Below, piece by piece: positions 25,074 through 33,458 of a stretch of 64,000 bases of DNA. Positions within the stretch are counted from its first letter, which is position 1. Each line of letters begins with the position of its first letter. Source of the DNA: Papillibacter cinnamivorans DSM 12816 (lineage in GTDB: Bacteria > Bacillota > Clostridia > Oscillospirales > Oscillospiraceae); assembly GCF_900176335.1 (NCBI RefSeq), contig NZ_FWXW01000006.1, forward strand, positions 112,843 to 176,842, in the 5' to 3' direction. A model generated the notes under the pieces. It saw only the letters and a list, made by a program, of their open reading frames with translations, did not search any database and was not told the origin of the DNA. Both the position numbers and the translations under genes were made by a program.

Positions 25074-26594
25074 ATGGGCATCGGAACCTATGAAGAATAT
25101 GCGGAACGTCTTCGCAAAATGAAGCACAACGTTTATTTCAACGGCAAGAAATGGGGCCGGGAGGGAGACTATATCAGCGGCGGTATGTACGCCATACGGC
25201 AGACCTTCGACTGCGCCCACGATCCCAAGTACGAAGACGTCTGCACCGCCACCTCCCATCTGACAGGGGAGAAAATCAACCGCTTTACCCACATCCACCG
25301 GTCCAAGGACGACCTGCTGAAAAAGCAGCTCATGACCCGGCTCCTCTGCCACAGAGTGGGCGGCTGCATCCAGCGCTGCATGGGCGTGGATGCCCTCAAC
25401 GCCCTTGCCATCGTCACATACGACTGCGACCAGGCCAACGGGACCCATTACCACGAGCGGTTCAACAAGTATCTGGAATACAGCCAGAAGTACGACCTGG
25501 TGGCCAACTGCGCCCAGACGGACGTGAAGGGCGTCCGGGGCGTGCGCCCCTCCGACCAGCCGGATCCGGACCAGTATGTGCGTATTGTGAAGGTGCTGGA
25601 GGACGGCATCGTCGTCCGGGGCGCCAAGATCTGCAATTCCATCGCGCCCTATGCCGACGAGATCATCGTGACCCCCACCCGCTTCATGGGGGCCAAGGAC
25701 GCGGCCTACGCCGTGGCCTTCGCGCTGCCGGGAGACTGGGAAGGCGTCAAGCTCATGGCCCTGCCCGGAAAACACCCCAAGCGCCATCACCTGGATTCCC
25801 CCATGTCCACCGTTGGCGATGTGGAGTCCATGACCATATTCGACGACGTGTTCGTGCCCAACGAGCGTGTCTTCATGAACGGGCTGGAAAACCCAGACGT
25901 GGTGCAGTATGCGGGGTACCTCGCACTGATGTTCGCCCATTTCCACCGGCACTCCTACACCGGATGCAAGACGGCGGTTTCCGAAGTGATCGCCGCCCAG
26001 GCGGCGCTGGTGGCAGATGTCAACGGCATCGCCAAGGAGGACCACGTGCGGGAGAAAATCTCCCACATCATCGGTACGGCGGAGCTGGTGTTCGCCGCGG
26101 GGCAGGCCTCGGCTTACCGGGCGGTGGAATTCCCCAACGGCTCCTGGGTGCCGGACGAGATCCTCACCAACGCGGGACGGAGAATCGCGGGCCAGGAGAT
26201 CTATCACGAGTATTCCATCCTGGCGGATCTCACGGGAGGCATCTGCGCGTCCCTTCCCACGGAGCTTTCCTATTACGACCCGGAGACGGCGGAGCTCTGC
26301 AACAAATATATCGTCCGCAATCCCAAATACACCGCCGAGGAGACCCACCGGGTGATGCGGATGATGGAAAACAAGCTGTGCGATCCCTTCGAGGGCGCTC
26401 AAATGGTGGCGGGCGTACACGGCGGCGGTTCGCCCCTCATGGAGACCATTACCATGATGTCCCGATACGACCTGGAGCCGCTGAAGGATATCGCCAAGTA
26501 CTTAGCGGGCATCAATAAGGATCTTCCGCGATATGAACGCCCCACGGCCACGCCCAGAGCCATGCTGGACAAATTTAAAAAGACCCAGAAGTAA
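25074..26594 (+). CDS. abfD: 4-Hydroxybutyryl-CoA dehydratase / vinylacetyl-CoA isomerase
   Basis: Radical flavo-iron-sulfur enzyme removing water from 4-hydroxybutyryl-CoA to give crotonyl-CoA. 506 residues, close to the Clostridium aminobutyricum enzyme. The [4Fe-4S] ligands are all present at the expected spacing: Cys98 and Cys102 (HRVGGCIQRCMGVD), His291 and Cys298 (HRHSYTGC). The adjacent Tyr295 and Lys299 match catalytic positions of the known enzyme. The presence of these ligands separates it from the related FAD-type 4-hydroxyphenylacetate hydroxylases. AAGGAGG precedes the ATG. No 4-hydroxybutyrate CoA-transferase or dehydrogenase gene is in the window. Confidence 0.92.
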   Translation: MGIGTYEEYAERLRKMKHNVYFNGKKWGREGDYISGGMYAIRQTFDCAHDPKYEDVCTATSHLTGEKINRFTHIHRSKDDLLKKQLMTRLLCHRVGGCIQRCMGVDALNALAIVTYDCDQANGTHYHERFNKYLEYSQKYDLVANCAQTDVKGVRGVRPSDQPDPDQYVRIVKVLEDGIVVRGAKICNSIAPYADEIIVTPTRFMGAKDAAYAVAFALPGDWEGVKLMALPGKHPKRHHLDSPMSTVGDVESMTIFDDVFVPNERVFMNGLENPDVVQYAGYLALMFAHFHRHSYTGCKTAVSEVIAAQAALVADVNGIAKEDHVREKISHIIGTAELVFAAGQASAYRAVEFPNGSWVPDEILTNAGRRIAGQEIYHEYSILADLTGGICASLPTELSYYDPETAELCNKYIVRNPKYTAEETHRVMRMMENKLCDPFEGAQMVAGVHGGGSPLMETITMMSRYDLEPLKDIAKYLAGINKDLPRYERPTATPRAMLDKFKKTQK

Positions 26595-26697
26595 TCTCAC
26601 TTTGCAATGGAAACCCGGGGGCGGCCGCGGATTCGGCGGTTGTCCCCGGGCGTTCCGGCGATACGGCGGGTTTTCCGCCGGGGAGAGGAGCGATATC

Positions 26698-27483
26698 ATG
26701 GAAAAGGAAGTTCGGATGCCCAGTTTCGACCTCACGGGAAAAACAGCCATCGTGACCGGGGGCACCAAAGGCCTGGGGTACGGCATCGCTGTGACCTTCG
26801 CCCGGTTTGGCGCGAACGTAGTCATCACCAGCCGCACCCCGGCGGACTGCCTGCGGGTGCAGGAGGAAATCCGGGCGTCGGGACACCGGTGTCTGGGAAT
26901 CCCGGCGGATTCCTCGAAAAAAGAGGACATCGACCGGGTGATGGAGGAGACCCTGAAGACTTACGGAAAACTGGATATTTTAGTGAACAACGCAGGGATC
27001 AGCGGAAAAACCGCTCCCATTTTGCAGCAAAGCGAGGAGGACTTCGAGAAGGTCATCGATACCAATCTCAAGGGGGTTTTTCTGTTTGCCCGGGCGGCTG
27101 CCGAGCAGATGGCGCGCCAGGGGACGGGAGGAAAAATCCTGAATATGGCTTCTATCGGCGCTCTGATCGGCGGCAAAGGAGTGGCCCCTTACGGTGCTTC
27201 GAAAGCGGGCGTGGTGAGCCTTACCAAGACCATGGCCAACGAATGGGCCAGGTACGGGATTACGGTAAATGCGGTCTGTCCTGGGTACGTGATCACGGAG
27301 CTGAACCAGGACGTGTTTGCCGATCCGAAAATCCGGGAAATGATGGAGAAGCGAAACCCGCTGCGCAGGCTGGGAAGGGTGGACGAGATTTCCGGCCCGG
27401 TCCTGGCCCTGGTCTCCGACTGCTTCGGATATATGACGGGCACCACGATTGTGATCGACGGCGGGAAGACCATCGGAGAATAA
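26698..27483 (+). CDS. Short-chain dehydrogenase/reductase (second of the cluster)
   Basis: 261 residues from the ATG at 26698, which has GGAGAGGAG upstream; the longer frame before it has no ribosome site. Cofactor motif TGGTKGLG, NNAG, catalytic MASIG serine, YGASK (Tyr, Lys), and PGYVITEL. Like the first SDR of the cluster it has the NEWARYG stretch, so both derive from the same subfamily. It probably acts on a hydroxy/keto substrate of the pathway; two separate SDRs next to a 3-hydroxyacyl-CoA dehydrogenase suggest at least one acts on a different hydroxyl (inference). Confidence 0.9.
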   Translation: MEKEVRMPSFDLTGKTAIVTGGTKGLGYGIAVTFARFGANVVITSRTPADCLRVQEEIRASGHRCLGIPADSSKKEDIDRVMEETLKTYGKLDILVNNAGISGKTAPILQQSEEDFEKVIDTNLKGVFLFARAAAEQMARQGTGGKILNMASIGALIGGKGVAPYGASKAGVVSLTKTMANEWARYGITVNAVCPGYVITELNQDVFADPKIREMMEKRNPLRRLGRVDEISGPVLALVSDCFGYMTGTTIVIDGGKTIGE

Positions 27484-27549
27484 GGAGAAGTATGAAAATC
27501 ACGGGCCGTTTTCTCCGCGGCTGAGAAGCAGGAAAACGGGAGGATTCAG

Positions 27550-28329
27550 ATGGAATATCAGTGGATCAATTATCAGAAGGAGGACGGAGTCGCCACCGTC
27601 ACCCTCAACCGTCCCCAGGCCTATAACGCGCTGAACGCGGCGATCAACAGGGATTTGCTGGCCGCGCTGGACGAGATCGCGTCTGATGCAGACGTTCGGG
27701 TACTGATTGTCACAGGGGGCCCCACGGTATTCGCCGCGGGGGCCGACGTGACCGAAATGGCCGATGCCGCACCCATGGAGGCCTATCGGCTCTGCGGGGA
27801 CGGCAGGCGGATCAATCGGATGCTGGAGGAGCTTCCCATCCCGGTGATCGCCGCGGTGAACGGGATGGCTCTGGGCGGGGGCTGCGAGTTAGCGCTGTCC
27901 TGCGATTTCAGGGTGGCGGGGGAAAAGACGGTGTTCGGACTGCCGGAGGTAAGCCTGGGAATCCTGCCCGGAGCGGGGGGGACGCAACGGCTTACCCGCC
28001 TCATCGGCGCCTCCCGGGCCAAGGAGATGATTTTGCTGGGCAGGCGGGTCTCCGGCACGGAGGCTCTGGCCATGGGCCTTGCAAACGCCCTGGTTCCCGA
28101 CGGCGAGGTCTACACAGAGGCGATGCGCATGGCCAAGAAACTGGCCGGCATGCCCAGACTGGCGCTGGAATACGCCAAGCGGGCCATTGGCGCCGGAGAG
28201 GAGTTCGGCCGGGAGGCCGGGCTGGAGCAGGAGCGCCTGTGCTTTTCCATGCTCTTTTCCACGGAGGATCAGAAGGAGGGCATGAAGGCCTTCCTGGAAA
28301 AGCGGCCGCCCAGCTATTCGGGACGCTGA
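27550..28329 (+). CDS. Enoyl-CoA hydratase (crotonase family)
   Basis: 259 residues, standard crotonase length. The CoA-binding oxyanion-hole segments are FAAGADVTEM (about 60-70) and MALGGGCELALSCD, with the two catalytic Glu positions at GLPEVSLGILPGAGGTQRL (Glu in LPEV) and the Glu of GGCELAL. It should hydrate crotonyl-CoA to 3-hydroxybutyryl-CoA, which fits between the dehydratase and the 3-hydroxyacyl-CoA dehydrogenase in gene order. GGGAGG precedes the ATG. Substrate chain length is inferred from context. Confidence 0.9.
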   Translation: MEYQWINYQKEDGVATVTLNRPQAYNALNAAINRDLLAALDEIASDADVRVLIVTGGPTVFAAGADVTEMADAAPMEAYRLCGDGRRINRMLEELPIPVIAAVNGMALGGGCELALSCDFRVAGEKTVFGLPEVSLGILPGAGGTQRLTRLIGASRAKEMILLGRRVSGTEALAMGLANALVPDGEVYTEAMRMAKKLAGMPRLALEYAKRAIGAGEEFGREAGLEQERLCFSMLFSTEDQKEGMKAFLEKRPPSYSGR

Positions 28330-28361
28330 ATGTTAATCAGTCAAAAGCGGGAGGGTATCAT

Positions 28362-29216
28362 ATGAAAGAAATCAAAACGATAGGAATCCTGGGCGCGGGG
28401 ACCATGGGAGGAAATCTGGCTCAGCTTGCCGCGACGCGCGGATTTGAGGTTCTGCTGTACGATATCGAAGCGCGCCAGCGGGAAAACGCACTTTCCAGGA
28501 CGGCCGCCGCCCTGGACAAAGGGATCTCCAGGGGAAGCGTCACCGGGGAGGAAAAAGAAGCCGTCCTGGGGCGCATCCAGGGCACCGCGTCGCTGGAGCA
28601 GCTGGAAGCTGCGGATTTTGTCATAGAAGCCGTGGTGGAGGACCTGAAGGTCAAGCAGGAGTTGTTTTCCAGGCTGGACGGCATCTGCCGGGAGGACACG
28701 GTGCTCTGCTCCAACACCTCGTCCATGTCCATCACTTCCATCGCGGCAGCGACAAAACGGGCCGACAGGGTAGCCGGGATGCACTTTTTCAATCCACCCA
28801 CGGTCATGAAGCTGGTGGAGGTGATCCGGGGATATCACACCAGCGAGGAAACCGCGGAAACCGTGAAGCAGACGGCGGCCGCTCTGGGAAGAACGCCCGC
28901 GGAGGTCAGGCGGGACACGCCGGGCTTTGTGGTCAACCGGTGCCTTTTCCCCTTTCTGCTGGAGGCGATTCACATCTACGAGGAAGGGATCGCCACCAAG
29001 GAGGACATCGACACGGCGGTGAAGCTGGGTCTCAATTTTCCCATGGGGCCTTTCGAGCTGATGGATCTGGCGGGACTGGACACCTTTATACCGATTACGG
29101 AATACTTCTTCTCGGAGTTCAAGGATCCAAAGTGGAACGCGCCCCAGTCCATCCGCGCCGTCATCCGGGCGGGCCGATACGGCAGGAAAAACGGCAGGGG
29201 CTGGTATACTTACTGA
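28362..29216 (+). CDS. 3-Hydroxyacyl-CoA (3-hydroxybutyryl-CoA) dehydrogenase
   Basis: 284 residues, the length of single-domain clostridial Hbd enzymes. NAD site GAGTMGGNLAQLAA near residues 10-23. Catalytic residues lie in SNTSSMSITSIA (Ser), GMHFFNPPTVMKLVEVI (His, with its NPP motif) and the Asn in FVVNRCLFPFLLEAI. The C-terminal dimer domain has the LGLNFPMGPFELMDLAGLD signature. It should convert 3-hydroxybutyryl-CoA to acetoacetyl-CoA. The ATG at 28362 is chosen over upstream in-frame starts because the family begins at the NAD motif and GGGAGG precedes it. It is the last gene before a strong terminator. Confidence 0.93.
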   Translation: MKEIKTIGILGAGTMGGNLAQLAATRGFEVLLYDIEARQRENALSRTAAALDKGISRGSVTGEEKEAVLGRIQGTASLEQLEAADFVIEAVVEDLKVKQELFSRLDGICREDTVLCSNTSSMSITSIAAATKRADRVAGMHFFNPPTVMKLVEVIRGYHTSEETAETVKQTAAALGRTPAEVRRDTPGFVVNRCLFPFLLEAIHIYEEGIATKEDIDTAVKLGLNFPMGPFELMDLAGLDTFIPITEYFFSEFKDPKWNAPQSIRAVIRAGRYGRKNGRGWYTY

Positions 29217-29246
29217 TGCCGCATATTTCCCGCAGATTGGGAAAAG

Positions 29247-29285
29247 CGGCTCCCCCTTTCTGAAAGAAAGGGGGAGCCGTTTTTT
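29247..29285 (+). terminator. Terminator ending the acyl-CoA cluster
   Basis: Perfect 14-bp stem CGGCTCCCCCTTTC / GAAAGGGGGAGCCG with a 5-base loop, followed by six T. Confidence 0.9.
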
Positions 29286-29591
29286 CGGTGAATTTACCAA
29301 TGTTCCTTTTTGCCGGATTATGAATCATTTTGCGTTATTGATGTAAAAATATAAGAGAATATTAAGAATTCGTTTATAAAAAACCCGGGGAATCCCGCGG
29401 CGGCCCATGCTATAATATGCAATCAAAGGAGAAACGACGAAAGAGGGAGCATTCTTAAAGGCGCTTTCGCCAAACACCCGAAATTGCCGAAAGCGGGAAA
29501 AAACCGGCCGCACAGTGGCGTTGAAATCCGCGCAAGGGGAGATATAATAATATTTTAGGTTGGAAGGAATCGCGAATTTATACTGTTATTC

Positions 29592-29717
29592 TATAGACAT
29601 GCGCCGGCTGCGCATGTCTATACCTGCCGCAGATCGGCAGGCGGCGGCAGCTGCCGCCAAATCAGCCGCACCGTATTTATCCTGAGGAAACCCTCAATAT
29701 TTCAGCAGGATAAATAC
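29592..29717. repeat. Run of four inverted repeats upstream of the GT2 gene
   Basis: In order: TATAGACATGCGC / GCGCATGTCTATA (29592-29622), CTGCCG / CGGCAG (about 29624-29640), the palindrome GGCGGCAG/CTGCCGCC (about 29643-29658) and GTATTTATCCTG / CAGGATAAATAC (29673-29717). All four are perfect. The rest of the 29286-29754 gap is AT-richer and holds no gene I can support. The last repeat ends 38 bases before the GT2 start and could be a leader RNA or a protein-binding site. Confidence 0.7.
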
Positions 29718-29754
29718 CAGCAGGATTTTGTGTTGGAATCAGGAGGAAGGAAGT

Positions 29755-31062
29755 TTGCTTGCGACAATTGGTTATTTTAATATCGTAGTCTTTATTCTAT
29801 TGGGGGCGCTCTATTTTTATCAGGCCGTTTATGTGGCCGTCGTTCTGTTTTCCAAAAAGAAAAAAGCCCAGGAAAAAGTCCCGGAATTTCACAAGTATGC
29901 GGTATTGGTTGCCGCCAGAAATGAAAGCGCGGTAATAGGACAGCTCATCAGCAGCGTTAAAAAACAGAATTATCCGCCTGAACTGGTGGATATCTACGTC
30001 GTAGCGGACAACTGTACGGACGACACCGCCGAGATTTCTCAAAACGCCGGTGCGACAGTGTATGAGCGCTTCAACCGGACGGAAGTGGGGAAAGGATATG
30101 CCCTGGACTATGTTCTGGGGCGTATTGAGCAGGAGCACGCCGACGAGGGGTACGAGGGATACTTTGTATTTGATGCGGACAACCTGCTGGATCCGAACTA
30201 CATACGGGAAATGAACCGGCTTTTCGATCAAGGATACCGGGTGGTCACCAGTTACCGGAATTCAAAGAATTATGGTTCCAACTGGATCTCCGCTGGATAC
30301 TCCCTGTGGTTTCTGCGGGAATCAAAGTACCTGAACAACGCGCGCATGCTGCTGGGCACTTCCTGCGCCATATCAGGAACGGGTTTTCTGATGCATAAGG
30401 ACATCGTCCGGAAAAATAACGGCTGGAAGCATCACCTGCTCACCGAGGATATCGAATTTTCCGTGGACAGCGTGCTCCAGGGAGAAAAAATCGGATACTG
30501 CGGCAGCGCGAAGCTGTACGACGAGCAGCCGTGCACCTGGTCCCAGTCCTGGAAGCAGCGCCTGCGCTGGTCCAAAGGATTTTATCAGGTATGCTGGCAT
30601 TACGGCACAAGGCTGCTGAAAGGCATTTTCACGGGGCGCAGCTTCGCCCATTACGACATGTTCATGACCGTGATGCCCGCGCTGTTTATCTCTTTGGGCA
30701 GCATCGGCGTGAACCTTCTGTTCCTTCTGTTCGGACTGTCCAGCACTAAAGTCGCGGCGGTGTTGGTTCCCCTGGCGCTCAGAGCCATTTTCATGGGGTT
30801 TGTCAACTACTACCTGATTCTTTTCTCCTTCGGGGTGCTGACAACCATCACGGAATGGCGGGAGATTCACTGCCGGCCCGTAAAAAAACTGCTGTATACC
30901 TTCACCTTTCCCATCTTTATCTTTTCGTATATCCCCATCTCCATCGAGGCTCTGTTCCGCAGAATAGAATGGACTCCCATCACCCATACCATCGGCACCA
31001 CCATAGAGGAAGTGCACGGGGCGTCCTGGGCGCCCAGCCGGGAGGGAAGACGAACCGCCTGA
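29755..31062 (+). CDS. Membrane glycosyltransferase family 2 (processive-synthase-like)
   Basis: 435 residues from a TTG start with AGGAGG eight bases upstream. One N-terminal membrane helix, a GT-A catalytic domain and three to four C-terminal helices. The catalytic series is visible: VADNCTDDT (first Asp pair), FDADN (DxD), LLTEDIEFS (TED base) and QRLRW (the Q-x-x-R-W motif of processive synthases). Cellulose, N-acetylglucosamine and hyaluronan synthases share this layout, so it probably extrudes or extends a surface polysaccharide. No partner synthase subunits and no PilZ domain are nearby. The product is unknown. Confidence 0.88.
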   Translation: MLATIGYFNIVVFILLGALYFYQAVYVAVVLFSKKKKAQEKVPEFHKYAVLVAARNESAVIGQLISSVKKQNYPPELVDIYVVADNCTDDTAEISQNAGATVYERFNRTEVGKGYALDYVLGRIEQEHADEGYEGYFVFDADNLLDPNYIREMNRLFDQGYRVVTSYRNSKNYGSNWISAGYSLWFLRESKYLNNARMLLGTSCAISGTGFLMHKDIVRKNNGWKHHLLTEDIEFSVDSVLQGEKIGYCGSAKLYDEQPCTWSQSWKQRLRWSKGFYQVCWHYGTRLLKGIFTGRSFAHYDMFMTVMPALFISLGSIGVNLLFLLFGLSSTKVAAVLVPLALRAIFMGFVNYYLILFSFGVLTTITEWREIHCRPVKKLLYTFTFPIFIFSYIPISIEALFRRIEWTPITHTIGTTIEEVHGASWAPSREGRRTA

Positions 31063-31097
31063 CGTTCTCCCGCCGAAGACTCTTGTTTATTAACTTT

Positions 31098-31138
31098 AAA
31101 CCGCGCAGAGTACGGCTCTGCGCGGTTTATTTATTTTT
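31098..31138 (+). terminator. Terminator after the GT2 gene
   Basis: AAACCGCGCAGAG / CTCTGCGCGGTTT, 13-bp perfect stem with a 5-base loop, followed by ATTTATTTTT. Confidence 0.85.
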
Positions 31139-31259
31139 CGGGATCACGGATATTCCGCTGTTTTCAGGAAAGACGCGGTATGATACTATTGAATACGGAA
31201 ATAACGATCGGATTTTATAGCCGGAACCCGGCCATATACAGGAAAGGCAGGAGAAAAAC

Positions 31260-31925
31260 ATGGAAATACGGGACATCCTCAGGCGCGTGGATCACACGCT
31301 GCTGCGCCAGACGGCCACCTGGGACGAGATCCGCAGCCTCTGCGACGAGGGGGTTACTTTCAAAACCGCTTCGGTATGCATTCCCGCAGCCTATGTGAAG
31401 AGGGCCGCGGATTATCTGGAAGGAAGGCTTCCCGTCTGCACCGTCATCGGCTTTCCCAACGGGTACAGCACAAAGACCGTCAAGTGTTTTGAGACGGAGG
31501 ATGCGGTGGGAAACGGCGCTTCGGAAATCGACATGGTGATTTCATTGGGCGCGCTCCGGGACAAACGGTACGGAGAGGTGCTGGAGGAGATCCGTTCCGT
31601 GAAAGCTTTTTGCGGGGGGCGTCTTCTCAAGGTCATCGTGGAAGCCTGTCTTCTCACGGAAGAGGAGAAGATCGCGGTCTGCGGCATCGTATCGGAATCC
31701 GGGGCGGAATACATCAAGACCTCCACGGGGTTTTCCACAGGCGGTGCGACCCGGGAGGACGTCGGACTGATGCGTCGGTACTGCGCTCCACATGTCAGAA
31801 TCAAGGCCGCGGGGGGCATCCGGACGCTTCAGGACGCGGAGGATTTTATCACCCTGGGAGCCGACCGTCTGGGTACCAGCTCGATTGTAAAAATCGTGAA
31901 GGAAATGCGCGGAGAAGAGGGCTGA
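31260..31925 (+). CDS. deoC: Deoxyribose-phosphate aldolase
   Basis: Splits 2-deoxyribose 5-phosphate into glyceraldehyde 3-phosphate and acetaldehyde, ending deoxynucleoside breakdown. 221 residues, typical bacterial length. It shows VDHTLL at the start, [17 protein letters not shown], the [11 protein letters not shown] strand, [14 protein letters not shown] with the Schiff-base-supporting Lys region, and the [13 protein letters not shown] motif holding the catalytic Lys. AGGAG-type bases precede the ATG. It lies just ahead of a nucleoside ABC importer operon but is separated from it by its own promoter. Confidence 0.95.
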   Translation: MEIRDILRRVDHTLLRQTATWDEIRSLCDEGVTFKTASVCIPAAYVKRAADYLEGRLPVCTVIGFPNGYSTKTVKCFETEDAVGNGASEIDMVISLGALRDKRYGEVLEEIRSVKAFCGGRLLKVIVEACLLTEEEKIAVCGIVSESGAEYIKTSTGFSTGGATREDVGLMRRYCAPHVRIKAAGGIRTLQDAEDFITLGADRLGTSSIVKIVKEMRGEEG

Positions 31926-32052
31926 TCCGACCCGGAGAAAGGTGCGGCGCAGAGCATTTTCACGCGTGTTTTTTTCCGCGGAGGAACAGAGCTCCACAAC
32001 CCGGATCGGGCCGTATTTCTGTGTAAAATGTCACATAAACTGCAAAAACCGG

Positions 32053-32081
32053 TTGCCCTTTTGTATAGGTTGGGTTATAAT
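32053..32081 (+). promoter_or_regulatory. Sigma-A promoter of the BMP importer operon
   Basis: TTGCCC (32053-32058) and a perfect TATAAT (32076-32081) with a 17-base spacer, 45 bases before the lipoprotein start. No purine riboswitch is visible in the short leader. Confidence 0.75.
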
Positions 32082-32125
32082 AATCCCGTAGTCAAAGGCT
32101 ACAGAAAGAAAGGAAGGAAGACTGC

Positions 32126-33292
32126 ATGAAGATTAAAAAGTTGCTGGCATTGTCTCTTGCGCTGGCAATGGCGCTGGCACTGGCCGCCTGCGGAGGCGGT
32201 TCCGCCACCACCACGGCCACGCCGACTCCCACCGCAGCGGCGAATACATACGAGCTTGCGCTTATTACGGACATCGGGACCATCGACGACAAATCCTTCA
32301 ACCAGGGCGCCTGGGAAGGACTGGTACAATACGCGGAAGAGCACAATATCACCCATCAGTACTATAAGCCCACGGAAAAATCCGACGCGGAGTACTTAAA
32401 TGCCATTTCCCTTGCCGTAGAGGGCGGCGCGAAGCTGATCGTAACCCCGGGCTATCTCTTTGAAAGCTCCATTTACGAGGCTCAGACGCTGTATCCGGAC
32501 GTAAAGTTCGTCCTGCTGGACGGGCAGCCCCATACGGCCGACTACAAGACCTATGAAATCAAGGACAACGTATACTCCATCTTTTACGCCGAGCAGCAGG
32601 CGGGCTTCCTGGCCGGCTACGCGGCCGTGAAGGACGGCTTCACCAAGCTGGGGTTCCAGGGCGGCATGGCTGTTCCCGCCGTTATCCGGTACGGCTACGG
32701 TTTTGTCCAGGGCGCCGAAGCGGCGGCCAAAGAGATGGGACTGCCGGAAGGCTCCATCTCCATCAAGTACAATTACTCCGGCGACTTTGCCGCAACTCCG
32801 GAAAATCAGACCCGGGCCGCCTCCTGGTATGAGGACGGAACCGAGATCATCTTTGCCTGCGGCGGCGCGGTAGGCAATTCCGTCATGGCGGCGGCGGAAG
32901 CCGGCAAGGACAAATGGGTCATCGGCGTGGACGTGGATCAGTATGCCGAGTCCGACACGGTGATTTCCTCCGCCATGAAGATGCTGGGGACCTCCGTATA
33001 CAACGCCATCAGCGATTTCTATAACGGCAGCTTCCCGGGCGGCCAGATCGTCACACTGGACATCGCAGTTGACGGCGTGGGTCTCGCCATGGATAACGCC
33101 AAGTGGAGAACCTTCTCCGCCGCGGACTATCAGAAGCTCCATGACGCCATGGTGGCGGATACCGACGGCATCGCTTCCTCCATCCTCACGAACACCGTGG
33201 GTGATACGGACGGAAACGGAACTGCCGACGAGTTCTCTGATTTCCTGGTGGCAGCCAACCTGAAGTATGTCACCATCACCGAAGTGAAATAA
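32126..33292 (+). CDS. BMP-family substrate-binding lipoprotein of an ABC importer
   Basis: 388 residues. A signal peptide with lipobox LAAC puts the lipidated Cys at residue 22, followed by a Thr/Pro-rich linker and the periplasmic-binding-fold domain (ALITDIGTIDDKSFNQGAWEGL, the BMP-family N-terminal signature). Family members (PnrA, BmpA, Med-like) bind purine or pyrimidine nucleosides. The downstream genes supply the ATPase and both permeases, and deoC is upstream, so nucleoside uptake is the best reading; the exact nucleoside is not readable. AAGGAAGG precedes the ATG. Confidence 0.92.
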   Translation: MKIKKLLALSLALAMALALAACGGGSATTTATPTPTAAANTYELALITDIGTIDDKSFNQGAWEGLVQYAEEHNITHQYYKPTEKSDAEYLNAISLAVEGGAKLIVTPGYLFESSIYEAQTLYPDVKFVLLDGQPHTADYKTYEIKDNVYSIFYAEQQAGFLAGYAAVKDGFTKLGFQGGMAVPAVIRYGYGFVQGAEAAAKEMGLPEGSISIKYNYSGDFAATPENQTRAASWYEDGTEIIFACGGAVGNSVMAAAEAGKDKWVIGVDVDQYAESDTVISSAMKMLGTSVYNAISDFYNGSFPGGQIVTLDIAVDGVGLAMDNAKWRTFSAADYQKLHDAMVADTDGIASSILTNTVGDTDGNGTADEFSDFLVAANLKYVTITEVK

Positions 33293-33303
33293 CACAAATT
33301 GCA

Positions 33304-33349
33304 TACGTCAATCGGGAAGGTGTCCTGTGGCACCTTCCCGATTGACGTA
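33304..33349 (+). repeat. Intercistronic 19-bp hairpin
   Basis: Perfect inverted repeat (arms 33304-33322 and 33331-33349, 8-base loop) between the lipoprotein and ATPase genes, without a T run. Such structures commonly protect the abundant binding-protein mRNA and lower downstream expression (inference). Confidence 0.75.
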
Positions 33350-33458
33350 CGGAGCTTTGCGCGGAAGAAAAGGCAGGCGGCTTTAAGAAGGATGGACAAG
33401 GCGGAGCTTTGGGCGTGAAGCCGTCCCGGTTGCACAGACCCTTGTCAGGAGTGAAGAA

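Noticed and set aside
25053..26518. Long frames of about 455 codons on both strands over abfD
   Set aside because: The dehydratase with all its iron-sulfur ligands lies in the third frame; these are shadows.
29286..29754. Possible cyclic-di-GMP riboswitch before the GT2 gene
   Set aside because: Several hairpins exist, but the conserved GEMM-type core sequences are not visible.
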